The translations under genes were made by a program, and so were the position numbers. The notes below the pieces were generated by a model that saw nothing but the letters and a program-made list of their open reading frames with translations, ran no database searches and had not been told where the DNA came from. DNA of 64,000 nucleotides. Origin: Poronia punctata. Its lineage: Eukaryota; Ascomycota; Sordariomycetes; Xylariales; Xylariaceae. How positions within the stretch are numbered: the stretch's first letter is position 1; every line of letters begins with the position of its first letter. Positions 1 through 12,769 of the stretch are shown piece by piece. Where the stretch lies: the NCBI GenBank assembly GCA_022579005.1, contig MU401493.1, positions 152,301-216,300 of the forward strand. Direction: 5' to 3'.

Positions 1-1969
1 TAATTTGCCTTTGTTGCCAAAATAAAGTCGTTTAGGCCGCCATTTCTGTTGCGGCAACCCAAAAAAGGATCTGCACACCCCCCCCCCCCCCCCCCAACAA
101 AAAAAAAAAAAAAACCCCAAACAAACAAAATTTCCAGTCAGTCGAAGTCAGTCAGACGAAGTGTTAAAATGGTGTTTATTTATACCACCAGTTCTGTTTA
201 CTTGTAGTCTGCCGGTATTATCGGTTCAAGCTTGGGACATAACACATAGTGCCAAGCATCATGACGGCGCAGTAAACGGTGAAAGATGACGATACATCAA
301 TACCCCCGACAGTAAAGAAGTCGGAAAGCGTACCCGCTAAACAGTCACAATGGTTTGCGACTCTTTCGATTGGTAAAGCTGACAGTAAGGTAATCTGGTG
401 GTGTTTAGGGAACCAGCGGTGTGACACGCGTACCTCTTAACGCTTGGCGTCCTAGTACCTATACAACTCGTAACTTTATCAGTTACCCCCGTTTACGATG
501 ATAGTATCGACAGAAAAAATCCATCATTAGACCAGCATATCAACAATAGACGAAGTAGTCGTGCTGCATGTCATGATGCCCAATAAGTCATCATACATAG
601 CCTGGAAAGGCGTGGTATATGATAGTCGAGACCAGTCTCCGATCGCAACAAACCGGGCATCAATGGTTTGCGGGGAACCGGGGACGGTGCCTACCGATTC
701 CGGCTGCCGTTCCAACGCTGTCGGTATCCAAATGACGGTCGGTGCTGTTTTAGTTACACGCAGTCGCTCAATAGGCTATAGCACAGATGGCGACACCCTG
801 CTCTCAAGGATACCTACATAAAACGCGGCGCTAACGTACAAGCGAAGGCCCCCAACTGGGAGAAACCAGGCCGTTTTATCCAGGGTAGGAATCCAGAAAG
901 GCGTGACATCTCGTATAAGTGTAGGAATTCCCAGGTAGATATGTGTTTGCATTGTTTGGCGCTGGGGAACTGACCGGTGAGATGATCCCTTATAGTAATT
1001 GAACGGGACGATCAGCTGAAAGGTAACCAGCCATGGTAGGTTACATAACTTATCTGAGAGAGGGGGTGAGGGGTTATGGTGGGCGAAAACGGCTGATAAC
1101 CGAACGGTAAGAAGCGATAAGGCAATGCAGTGTAACCCTGCTACCAGGGCCGTGAGGCGGCAAGGGTGGTTAGCCGTATGCGCGATATGCTAATTCATAG
1201 GTAACTGATATCACATCAACTTTGGTTTTTCGATTTTGACGATAGCTTCAACTCGGAAAAGACGCCGACCTCGGGGCGGTTATCAAAGGGCCGTTTGTTA
1301 CGAACTTGCTGGCGAGCTACACTAGTAACGGAAAGATAACCGCACGCATGCAGTTGCCTAATCTAGTAATATTATCCCCTCCGCTTGCCACTTAAAAACG
1401 TAAGGCGTATCACGAGTATCCCTGTGGGCTTTGGGCGGCTCAAACTTATCAGCAAACCTTTGAACGACTTGTTTCGGTGCCAGGCAAGATACTCTAACCT
1501 ACATACTTGGTTAGCGACCGCGGATTTTGCTGACGTAGCTTCCAATTGAACCAATCAATGCCTGCACTAGTACCCCGCAGTCTGCCTGTATTACACCAGG
1601 AAATACCGGGGTCAGTTATCAGTAGGAGGCAGCACCTAACCTAACCGACATGATGTAGGCAAGCCCAAGAGTTAGGGCGGTAGCAAATCATAGATATTGC
1701 TTTGTGGCCCCTTTCTTCCATCAAACCAACCAAAGGAAGCCGTTCATAAAGAGGCGCCCTTCCCCCTCTATCCCTTCCTCCGGACCTATTCATCATTTCA
1801 CTCTGGTTGGACTAGACTTCCTGTCGGTACCACCAATATCACTGATACCACCAATACCGCTCGGCCAAGCTCATTGAACCGGGGGTGCGATAACTGAAAC
1901 GTTTCTTTTGGACACACGCAAGACCGGTTGGGTATCGACGTCTTCCCCGCAAAGGGATACTTTCTGGAG
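1..1969. other. Gene-free left edge
   Basis: No convincing gene was found. The open frames are short, unspliced and resemble no family I know. A run of 18 C at 78-95 followed by A-rich sequence sits near the left end. Most of the stretch lacks the TACCTA/ACGAGTA-type words common in the other intergenic regions, so it may have a different origin, such as an old mobile element, but no terminal repeats or coding remnants were seen. The last few hundred bases probably hold the promoter and leader of the GABA transaminase gene. Confidence 0.5.
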
Positions 1970-3582
1970 ATGGCGACTCTCGGGCGGGGAGGCTCTCTAC
2001 GGCCTCTTTCAAATGGCATCAAGTATATATTTAGGTCGCCTGCTTCTCAATGTCGGGCGGCCGCTATTCTGCCTAGGAAAGCTACAATTGCAGGCGGGAA
2101 AAGAATGGCGTCTACCTTCTACAGTGGCGAGCCGGACGCGCCGGTCGTAAAGACCGATATCCCCGGGCCCAAGTCGCAGGAAATCATAACGAAGCTCGAC
2201 AAGGTCTTCGATACAAGGAGCTTGAACATGCTTGCGGACTACACCCAGAGCACTGGTAATTACATTGTGGATCCCGATGGAAACACTCTACTCGATGTGT
2301 AAGTTTGCCTTCACCACTTACTGACTGGGAGACTGGTTTATTTGGTATTAACGCGGCACGCCTGTAATTGTAAAGATATGCCCAGATTGCATCCATTCCG
2401 ATTGGCTACAATAACCCGACGTTGAAGAAGATTGCCCAGAGCCCCGAGATGGCCAACGCGATCATCAACCGTCCGGCGCTCGGCAATTTCCCCTCCCACG
2501 ACTGGGCCGATGTCCTCGAGACTGGTATACTCAAGGTTGCACCTCCAGGGTTGAACCAAGTCTTCACTGCCATGGCTGGCTCGGACGCGAATGAGACAGC
2601 GTACAAAGCTGCCTTTATGTGGCGGCGCCAGAAGGAGCGTGGCGGTCCTGCTGTTGAGTTTACGGAGGAAGAGCTGGAGTCATCCATGAACAACCAGAGC
2701 CCCGGTGCTTCACAACTCTCTATACTGTCGTTCAAGACGGCTTTCCACGGGCGGCTTTTCGGATCGTTGTCGACAACACGGTCCAAGCCGATTCACAAAA
2801 TGGATATTCCAGCCTTTGATTGGCCACAGGCCACTTTCCCTCAGCTCAAATATCCGCTGGAAGAGCACGCCGAGGAGAATGCCCAGGCGGAGGCCGACTC
2901 GCTTGCCGAAGTTGAGCATCTGATCAAGAACTACCACTTGCCTCCATGCGCCGTAGTCGTCGAACCGATCCAGTCCGAAGGTGGCGATAACCACGCCTCC
3001 CCCGCTTTTTTCCGGGGTCTGCGAGAGGTTACGAAGAAGCACGGCGTCCTGCTAATTGTCGACGAGGTACAAACCGGTGTTGGCGCAACCGGAAAGTTCT
3101 GGGCTCACGAGCACTGGGATCTCCCAACACCCCCTGATATGGTCACTTTCAGCAAGAAGGCCCAGACCGCCGGCTACTACTTTGGTGACCCGTCTCTACG
3201 ACCCAACAAGCCTTACCGGCAATTTAACACATGGATGGGCGACCCGGCGAGAGCCCTGCTCTTCCGTGGCATCATCGACGAGATCCAACGCTTGGGACTC
3301 GTCGAGAATACCGCCAAAGTTGGCGATTACTTGTATGGCAAGCTAGAGGGCCTCGCGCAGAAGTACCCGGGCCAGTTCGAGAATCTCCGCGGCAAAGGCC
3401 AAGGCACATTCATCGCCTTCGACAACCCCAACCGCGACGAATTCCTCAAAAAGGCGAAGAAGTTTGGCGTCAACATTGGTGGCAGCGGTGCTAGCGCCGT
3501 GCGTCTAAGACCCATGCTTATTTTTGAAAAGCAACATGCGGACTTGCTACTTGCTGCCATGGAGGAGATTGTGTCGAGCTAA
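1970..3582 (+). CDS. gatA: 4-aminobutyrate aminotransferase (GABA transaminase), probably mitochondrial
   Basis: This is a class-III PLP aminotransferase that transfers the amino group of GABA to 2-oxoglutarate, giving succinic semialdehyde and glutamate in the GABA shunt. Exons are 1970-2298 and 2376-3582 (77-nt intron, GTAAGT donor), giving 511 aa. The body matches eukaryotic GABA transaminases: MAGSDANETAYKAAF near residue 180, the cofactor aspartate motif LLIVDEVQTGVGATGKFW near 335, and the PLP-lysine motif TFSKKAQT with adjacent lysines about 370-371. The N-terminal 45 residues are rich in Arg, Ala and Ser and nearly free of acids, like a mitochondrial presequence, so I start at 1970. 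A second in-frame ATG at 2105 (MASTFYS) would give a leaderless protein and is the alternative start. The gene converges on SET2. The family call is firm; the start and location are inferred. Confidence 0.93.
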
Positions 3583-4315
3583 AAGAGAGAGATCCATTGG
3601 CAAGCACATAATACTTACTTTCGTGGCACGGCTTTTGTCTTGTCTGTCTATGCCGGGGGCGTAATAAATCATTTTGTATATGTTTCGGGTTTATTTGGGA
3701 AACACTTATATTTTAGGGAGTGCCGGCAGGATACAGGACGCATTAATACCTGAGCGGGCGGGGTACCTACCTACTGGCTCTTGTGAGTCGAAAGGAAAAA
3801 TGATGAGTACATGAGCTATGTTTTGTTGGAAACTATACGCACGCGGTAGATGTTGAAAGGGGGAGAGGCCATCTATCCCAACCCCGATTATTGGAGAACC
3901 ATCGCAACGGAAACGAAACGGAGGATGATGATACACATGAGTTTGTAGATAATTGTCACCTAACCTGACCTAGGTCTAGGTAGGTAGTAGGTATAATAGC
4001 AAATGTTATTATGCCATATACACGATGATTGTTTATACTAGTACTAGTACCTACTTATTCAGAGGGCCTATTTATTATTTCTTGCCAGCTACCAAGCCAT
4101 ATTTAGGGACACTTTTTCTCTTCTATATGTAGTAAGTACCTAGGTAGGCAGGCATTCTATTCCATTAGGTTGTTTACCAGGATAAACCGGTCTCTCCCAC
4201 TATATACCAATGGGGGGTTATCACACACCGCCCTCGATGGTTTTAGGTACATTTTCCTCCTGATCCTTTGATCTCTCTCTCTCTCTCTTGGTTGATTTGT
4301 ATGAATGATGATGAC

Positions 4316-4348
<33 letters not shown>

Positions 4349-4669
4349 TGGATAGGTGGTCCTGTTTTCCGAAAAAATCCACGCATGATATGTAGGCATG
4401 TATGTATGGATGTATGTATGCATGTAATTTGCAACCGCAAACTGACGAATCTGACTGACTGACCGACCACCCAAACAAACAGACAGACAGACAGACGGTG
4501 AGTGTATAATGATTAACTTATATAAGTATGTAAGGTAAGGTAAGGTTAGGTAGGTATAGAGGGAATTACAAGAATGGTGCGCGCAGTTGCAGTTCCCCAG
4601 AGAATGTGTTGAGCAAATTGTACAAGAGTATATGTATATGGACGGACGTATGGATAGGACGGAGCTGAC
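3583..4669. other. Convergent intergenic region with microsatellites
   Basis: This is the shared 3' region of the GABA transaminase and SET2 genes. It holds a CT repeat at about 4271-4289, a GAT repeat at about 4305-4347, TATG-type repeats around 4395-4425, an ACAG repeat around 4481-4496 and a TAAGG/TTAGG stretch near 4530-4555. No gene is supported. The open frames here are translations of the microsatellites. Confidence 0.6.
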
Positions 4670-7598
4670 TTAATGGCTCAAGACACTAGTAGCCTCGTTT
4701 TTGAGTTCACCCCTTTGGAACTCGAGCATGTTAAGCTCGTTTTCCCTTTCCAGAGCGGCCTCCTCTTCTCGTAGCCGTAGTCTCGCTTCGTCCTCCTCGT
4801 CCTCCTGCTGTTGCTGTTGCTCGAGAATGGTCGCAGCTTGTTCTGTGAGGACGTCCCCTTGTCCTCCTACCTCGGTAGGATCCAGGACAGTTTCATTCTC
4901 TGGCGGTGGTGGTGGCGGTGGTGGAGGAGGAGGGGGGCTTGCCGCATCGCTATCTGTTTCCTTGAGACGTTTGATGAAAGGGGTATCGGTTGGCGTCGAG
5001 TCAGGAGACTCGGCAAGATCATCTTCACGCTTCCGCTTGAGGTCAGCGCTTCCCGGGCTGGCTTCGGCCTCTTCATCCTCAGTCATGGCAACATCTCCGT
5101 TGGCCATGTTTGCCTGGGTCTCTGTATGCGGGCCATTTCCGTTGGCCGATGATTGTTGTGAAGCTGTAGCACCTGCACTGTCTGGCTTCGTATGACTACC
5201 CTTCTTCTTCTCGTAGTCTTGGTATTTCCGAACAGCTCGATCAAAAAAGTCCTTCACATAACTTTTGACCTTTCTCTCCTGCTTCTCTGTTATAGACGTG
5301 GGATCGCTGACTCGGTTGTTCTTGTAGTCGGAATTCACAAGCGTCTTACTGACTTCCTTTGCAAACCTCTTCAGTTCCTCCTTGGGGAGCTTGTGTCGGA
5401 ACTTGTCCATTACATATTTCACGTGAGGGAACAGCTGATCACATGTCCTATGTTAGCAAATTCAACAAATGCATGTGAGAAATGGTGGGGTGGATATATT
5501 ATGCGCACAGTGTTCTCATAGATTTTCATCTGCTTTTCGATCGGCAGAGAACGCCACTTTTCCTTCTTGGTCTCCTGTGTCGGGGTGCTGCTTGGCTGCG
5601 GGGTCTGTGTTGCAGACCTAACCGGCGCACTACCGGGTTTCGTTAGAGAGTCGATGATGTCTTGGAGCGTTTTCTGCTCTTGCTGTGCTTTCGAAGGTCC
5701 GTTTGGTTGCGGTGGAGCGACGTCTGGGTGTGGCGCTGTCGGCCTTTGCCAAGTCGTTGCTCCTGTCTTGGTGTAGTAATACGGACTACCACGTTTGTCG
5801 GTGGCGGCATACCAGCCAGCAGGGAGAGGGGGCAGTGCAGGACGGCTGCGTCGTGGAAAGGGATTGAAAAAATTGGGGTTCCGCTGCGGTACGTTACTCC
5901 GAGGCCCTTTAGGGACATTGTTAGGTAGCACGGGCTTGGCTGGCTCTTCTACACGGGCGCCCCGGCGCTCCTCGAAAGAATTGACCGGTTGTGAATTTTG
6001 GCCCGTGGCTGCGTTGGGGTCTAGTTTCTTGCGCGGAATCCGGTATCCAACTTCCAGTTTGCTCCATTCCTCCAGAAGCCGTGCAGATTCTGCAGCCACA
6101 TCCTCGTGCTCCGACTTGGTCAGAGGTTGTATCGTGGACTCGATCTTCGAGTCAACTATCTTGTTCTTGGTAAGGCGGGGGAAATGATAGAGTATGTCGA
6201 GTATTTGGAGCACGACATTGTCGTCCTCGACAAAGGTATTGAGTACGGCCCTGAGGATTTGGTATCCGTGCATCTGCACCACTAGATTGCGGACCTTGTC
6301 GTCATCACAGGACTGGATACGCTGCAATAGCTTGACAGCAATCCACTTTTCCTTGCACTGCATGAGTGTCGCCATGACTTTGGTCACGTCCTTCTCGTTG
6401 AGACTGCGGGCCTCGACGCTATTAACGTAGTCCTCGTCATCCTCGCTGATCTTCTTCTTCCGCGGCTTCTTGGCCACGGCAGTATCCCAGCCATCGCTGT
6501 CGTCGATACCTAGGGCTTCAATCGTTGCATCGGACAGTTTGGTCGCCCGCTCTGTCTGTGTCTTTCCACCAATGAAACCGATGCAGTTCGGTTCGCCACA
6601 GTAACAGGGCTGGGGGTCTGCGCCGTATCTGTCAACGTTGTAATTGAATACCAACTCTTCGCCCGGCAGGATCCTGCGCCCGGCAAAAATGCCCATGCGC
6701 AGTTTGTTACCCACTACCCACTTGTCCACGTAGCAATTCGGGTTGCAGGAGTGGTTGCAAAAACGACCAAGATTGCCTTTCTTAGTTGCATCGACAAATT
6801 CGTTCTTGGTCAGTGACATGAAGTAGAAATGCCGGATGCCTTCATTGTCGTACTGAATGGCGCGCCGGCGGAAAGTAGGCTCGTTGATAACTTCGCCAAT
6901 ATACTCGAAAATGAACTCGTTAGGTTGGATTTCCGAGTTGGCTCGAAGACCAAAGCCTTTCTTCTCCGTTTTGATGACTGAAACATCGGCATATTGTTTC
7001 CGTTGGAACCTTTGGTTTTGGCAACCATCCCCGCAATTGCAGTTTCTGTCGGCACACTCCATCTTAGTCGCCCGATTGATACAGTCCGAGTCCTCGCCAC
7101 AGGCATGGTTCATGCCGTCTCCTGAAACAACCGTAAAAAAAATAAGCAATAGTCCTCGAGTCAAAATCTACCAAACGTGGGTATGTCAAAGGTAAACCTA
7201 CGCCATTCTTCGCTGCAGTCACAATCCAGCGAATCGTGATCTGTTGAACCGAGCGACTTGGAGCCATATAGACAATCGGGTATCACCTGGAAGTGCTCGC
7301 AAGCTTCGGCCGTCACGTCTGGTAGATCGGTCAATAGGGGGGTCGGTCGCGGCAGCGGTTTCGATGATTTTCTTGACGGTTTAAGGGGTTGGCCTCCATC
7401 AGGGGTTGATACACTGTCACTACGAGCTTTTTGATCGTCGGGCGACAGGCTCTGAGGTCGGGAGCTTTTGCTGTCGGTAGGGGTCGAAACAGCGCTGTCG
7501 CTTTCCTTCTTTATTTTCGTAACCAATACAGGATCCGAGCCTGGGTCGACTTTGAGACCTTCCAAGCCATCCTTGAGATGGTCCTCTTCCTCCATCAT
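4670..7598 (-). CDS. SET2: SET2 histone H3 lysine-36 methyltransferase
   Basis: This enzyme methylates H3K36 in transcribed chromatin, bound to the phosphorylated CTD of RNA polymerase II. Exons on the minus strand are 7598-7202, 7121-5509 and 5434-4670, with introns of 80 and 74 nt, giving 924 aa. The order is an acidic/Ser-rich N terminus; a Cys-rich AWS domain (about 125-175, split by intron 1 inside [17 protein letters not shown]); a SET domain (about 176-300) with [17 protein letters not shown] and GEELVFNYN; a post-[13 protein letters not shown]; a charged helical region; a WW domain (about 557-590, [13 protein letters not shown] then TTWQRP); and a C-terminal SRI domain beginning with [18 protein letters not shown] across intron 2. 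The tail has polyproline and Gln/Glu runs. The start is the first Met of MMEEEDHL; an in-frame Met 41 codons upstream is less likely because its extension looks like leader sequence. Confidence 0.95.
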
Positions 7599-10500
7599 GA
7601 CGCTTGCAAAAAGGCTTTGTAGTAGTATCGGGGGCAAGGTAAATTCCGGGTCGTAGGCGAGCCACCTGGTACGGGAAGATGTCCCCAGTTGACAAACAGA
7701 GTGAAGAAATACGATTAGCACAGATCAAATTGGAGGACCAGTCCTGTCCGGCCGGTGCACGACAAAGAACACCTGTGGTGCAGTGCTACGAGCTTTTCGC
7801 GAGCATGTAGACCCTAAAGACCCCAGACGCGAAGACGAGAGTTTGTTGGATTTGATGGATACCACCGCGAGAGTGGAGGGAGAATGGGCAGGCGAAAAGG
7901 TCCAGTCCTGACCAACAGCAGCGAAAAAAAAAGCCCTAAGCAGATGACGGGAACTACCTCGTGGCGACTGAAGTTTGTGACATTGCAGGCGGATGAACGT
8001 GCCAATTGCGAACGGATGGGTGGTTGGCAATGTCGTATTGACAATTGAGCCTGACTCAAAATTCCGCACCTTGCTTAAGGGTTTTCCTTGTGGATGCTTT
8101 GGCTGGCTCGAGGTCGAACTGGCAGCAAAGATCACTATGTATGCTACGCGAATTGGTCGTCGCAAAAAAAAACGAGGTCAGGTAGGCAAAGAGTTGAAGC
8201 AGAAGTACCTTTGCTGCGGTAGAAGTGCTACGCGGTAAGGTTAGGTACCTGGCCCGCCTAGAAGCGCTATATAGGTGGATGGACGCCTCTGGATCGAAAG
8301 TAAGTACACAGGTACCTTCGCACGCTGCGCCGCATGGAATACCTTAGCCAACGTATCGTGCCTATACATGTAGTTCATCTCGGCCGCCAGCGATCGTCTT
8401 GTGTCTTGTGTCCTGTGTATAATCAAGAGAATTAATATAAAATTTAGGTTATTATTATCTACTATGTACTGTAGATACACCTAGGTTACCTACCTTTTGT
8501 CTAGATACATGTACCACCGGATTGTGTATCAAATCTCCTGGCGCATATAACATTACCTCGTAACCATCTTAGACGCGATGTGGCTTGCAAAGGAACATAT
8601 GTGTATATGTACGTATACGGAAATTTAGGTATGTACCTCGACCAACAGCGTCAAACCCAATAAGCAGTCCGGGGACCCCGCTGCAGCCCACTTACTTTTC
8701 TAAGTTTTCCCCAAACCTTCGGCACTGGACTTTGACGGTTGGCACCGAGTAGCAAGTGATTGTCCAAGGGGAGATGTGGCTAGATGTATACAAGCCAGCT
8801 TGTATCTCTGGTTTATGTTCAAACCCGGGAATTTCCACTGCTTGGTAAGAAAGGTGAGGAAGGGAAAGGCTACCTAGCTACCGACATGTTTGTATAGGCT
8901 TGGGGGGTTCGGAGACTCGGACAGATGTGGTCACTTATGGCGTATACTAGAAGTTTTCTGTGAAAGATCGCTCCCTTCGTTGGAATATGCCGTCTGTCGA
9001 TGGGATGGGACGCGAAGTGTTGGGCGAAGGTTCGTGATGGACACTTCATTGTACCTTGCCGTGTCGCACAATTTCAGCTGCCAACTTGAGGCACATTATT
9101 GAAGTTGACTTACCTGGGTCGGATATTCAAAGGGCATTGGCCGTCTGTCCCTTTGAGGAACTTTGTTGTGTTAGTATAAGCGTAAACTTATAGTCGTTCC
9201 GCGGAAGAAGAAAGAAACATTCTACTTCCTTAGATAGATCGCACCAGGAATAGACCGACGTAGATGGTATACACAAGGTATCAGTCCGGAACGGCACTCT
9301 GATGCAGCATTGGCGGCCCGTGTAGCCTCCAAGTGCTTTAAACTAGCGAGAAAGCACAACTCGTCAAACCACTGGCCAATTCACTCCGATGGTTCTCGTG
9401 ATCCCCCGCCCGGCACCACTCAAGGGTGTGCTACAACCGGTCCAGTGGACGGCGCGAGTTCGAGTAAAGAGCTGTGAGGCATTGTACATGTCTTGTGGAG
9501 CCCCCTATGGGGAGATGCCAACTCATGCCAACTCAACGTGCATAGACAGGCAATAATACTTTATACCCAGACGAAAAGGCGGTATGTGAGTTGGCTTTAA
9601 GTTCAGTACCTTGGGTAGGCATATATATAAGAGAGTAGAGGCGATCGAAAATGCGAGAGGGACACTTAACATTTGCATCCCATGTTGCATTAATTCCAAG
9701 CAAAACAAAATCTCTATTTTCGGATTCCTTCTTCCCAGGCCGCGAATGGTTTCCGTCATGTCCTACATAATTGAGGCAAAGCCATGATGTTTTCTATTTG
9801 GACAAGCACCAGAATCACTACCAACACTTGCGGCTCGAATCTTGTCAGACGAGGAACTCGTGATCCGTGCTTATTCCCCCACTGAATTGAGCGTGTCAGC
9901 CCATTATAGCGGCCTGATTGGCGAATTGCTGGGAACCGCTGGCCAACCAATGCTATCATTGCCGTCGTCACTTTGGACTTTGCAATAAAAAAAAAAAATT
10001 TAGGCGGTCAAGAAAACTTGAAGGGACTGAAGAGACACTAGATTTGAGTAATGGTGGTGGAAGAAATAATATCGACCATAACATGATATGGCGAACCGAA
10101 GACATTTTGAGGTGGTCTCACCCCCTCACAAATGAGGAGCCCTGACCAATTGCAGAGGGGCCAACAACATACCAGAGCACGGGGTCTTTCCACTCGCATT
10201 TGTGTAAGCAAGAGCGATGGGGATTGAGAGGGAGAGTGACGAGGAAGGGCCAACCCACTCGTCATATATGTCCGGTTGGGCTCCAGCCACCACAACACCT
10301 AACAGCGCCCACTCATTAGAAAGCACCAGCAGTCAATTGTCAGACCGGGGAAGAAAATGGTGGTGTGGGCAACTGCCCCCAAAGCAGAACAAAGAGCCAC
10401 TGCGGTGACCCATCGAGTCCAAATGCTGCTGTATGGGGAAAAGGCCGATCAGGCGACTGGATTTGTAGGAGTGGTCGGTGGCCGTGGGATTGGCTTACCT

Positions 10501-12769
10501 ATGGGCCAGTGGACGACACCGTAGGGCGCATCTGCATGGCAGAGAAAGGCTGCATGGCTCTGGCCATTCAGCTGTCACTTGCAACTTTTCGTGGTTGCAT
10601 GATAATGCATCTGGACATCCCTGGACATTCTAATGTCATTTCTGGGTGATACTGATCACCCTTCAGCATATGACCCAGCGGGCAGCTGGAAGACGTTGGC
10701 GCAAATGGCAGCCTCTGCGCGCCTTTTGTTTTTTTCCGGTACTGGTACTCGTACCTAATCCTACTACACGGTCCCCTACCCATATGATCCACTGTTGGGC
10801 TTGCAGCCGGTGGTTGTACCATCCCGTGGTCTGAAGCTGAAATGCTGCCACGCGGAACGAGATGCGGCGATAGGATAGCGGGTGCGTTGTGGGGGTGCAC
10901 TGGGGGAAGAAGAAGAGAAGATTGAACAAACACCTATGGCCTATGACAAATCCGGGGTTGACAGGTTGCATCCTTGCTTTGCGAACTTGTCGAACGGAGC
11001 CAGCCACCGTCTACCTATTGACTTACGAGTACACCAACACTAGTCTAGTCACCATTTGTCCATTTCGATGCTAGGGAAATTGGCCGGCGACCGCGACCTT
11101 TTTGGAGAGGTTACCGACTCCATGGTTCCTTGCAGCATCTTTTCGGATATCGACTCTACCTTCTCAACCGGGTTCAAGGCTGTCTGAGGCACATCATACC
11201 CGTTCCTATACTACTGGATGCATTCATTCTACCTAGGTTACCTACTTATCACTCCATGCTTGCCTTGGCCAGCTTGCAGACATACAACTCGACTGCCCAT
11301 CTAATTCACGACAGCTGCCTACTTGGTCCTGACTCACTCACTGTCTCTGGTACATGTTTTAAGTAAGGCATGGGTGATGGGCAACTAGGTACCTAACGTT
11401 TGGTACACAAGTTACTATACTCGTACTAGTCCAGGGCCAGGGGCGTTTTTGGTCCCAGGAGTATCTGAGCTCAAGTGACAAGCTCCAATATTCTAGGCCA
11501 ACTCCCTGCCAAGTCTCCAGTTCCCAGTCCCTAGACTAGGAAGAGCATCCCAGAGGTCAAAACGCCCTTCTGAGTTCTCCCTCACCTAACCTTGGTCCTA
11601 TCAGCATTTTGGCATTTCTGCCTATCGCGAGTTGTTACCTGGAAGGCCGACAACCTATTGGATTTGCGGCAGCCAAGGGTCAACACTTCGATTACCGCGA
11701 AATACAAAACAAGAAACAAAAACGCCTGGTTAGGTTATTTGTTTTGCGGGTTGATTATAAGTACCCCTGTTCGGATTGAAGGCGCAGCGCGCACAACCCT
11801 GCGCTAGGCAGTGTGCCAAAGTGCGAGAGTACCAGACACTCCAGAGTGCCGGCCTCTTTCATGTGCCCTGCTCTACGAGTACGGTATTACATGCTCAAAA
11901 CCTCCATCTGCGCGTGCGTGTAGGTCGTTTCCCGGTACCTAACGTCGCCAGTTTATCGATCCTATCAGTTGTCTACCTGGTTGTTTTGGCCGGCTGTCCG
12001 ATAAGTCCCTCGACAAGGAAGGCCTTGCTTACAGGCTACCGAAGAGGTCGCTACTTGCTTGTCCGCGACCCTCTTTCGCCTTCCCGTTCCCGTACATTAC
12101 CTATTACCCGTTAGTTTAGTCTGTACTACGCAACTGGCCTATCCTGACCATTGGTGAAGCACTAGTACTGCAGGTTACTCCAGGTTAATCCAGGTTACCT
12201 CTGGTTACTTCAGGTAGGCAGGGTATACCTAAGGTTAGATAGAAGGAACAACAATCGCTTCGCATCTCGACTTTTTGGGGGTCTTGTTGCCCGCAGACGC
12301 GCGCTTGTCGAGCTGGTTAACGTTTTGCGCGGGTCTTCAACAAGACTTTAGGCCACTCCTCCGCACGCTCACTCAGTCTCTCACACACGCTCTCTCATAC
12401 ACACTCTCTTTTCTCTCTTACCAGTATCCGCGGGGTTCTGGCCGTATTCCCTTGCGTGTCTGCTACCTCCTATCCCCAGCCCGCCTACTTTGGCCATTCA
12501 CATTTTTCAGTTTGACTCTCCATCGCATGAGGAGGGGTGCCTACGCCTCGGCGATATACCAGGCGCCTGTCTACCCACTACTACGACGGGGTTTCTTTCG
12601 CTCAGCCTCTACTCTGTGAAACATTGTTTCTCCATGACACTTGATACTGATCGGCCATCTTCAAATGTTGCAAATGATTTGCTTCCGACCGCGCTCCCGA
12701 AGAACCGTTTCACTCTATATCTTTTCTGACGTATATCGCTTGCGGGTTTGCAGACCCTAGAGGGCCACG
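7599..12769. other. Long gene-free region (5.2 kb)
   Basis: No gene, RNA gene or mobile element was recognised. The right part, about 12.0-12.77 kb, is pyrimidine-rich (CTCTCACACACGCTCTCTC and similar) and is a plausible long promoter and 5' leader of the AT-hook gene. The sequence nearest 7.6-8.1 kb is the SET2 promoter and leader. The middle contains many TAGGTACC/TACCTAGG words and several TACGAGTA/TACTCGTA 8-mers (near 10746, 11024, 11420 and 11873), and a short A run near 9987. Confidence 0.5.

Noticed and set aside
4701..5195. Plus-strand open frame of 164 aa with a polyglycine run
   Set aside because: It is antisense to the SET2 C terminus; the Gly run is the complement of the SET2 polyproline codons.
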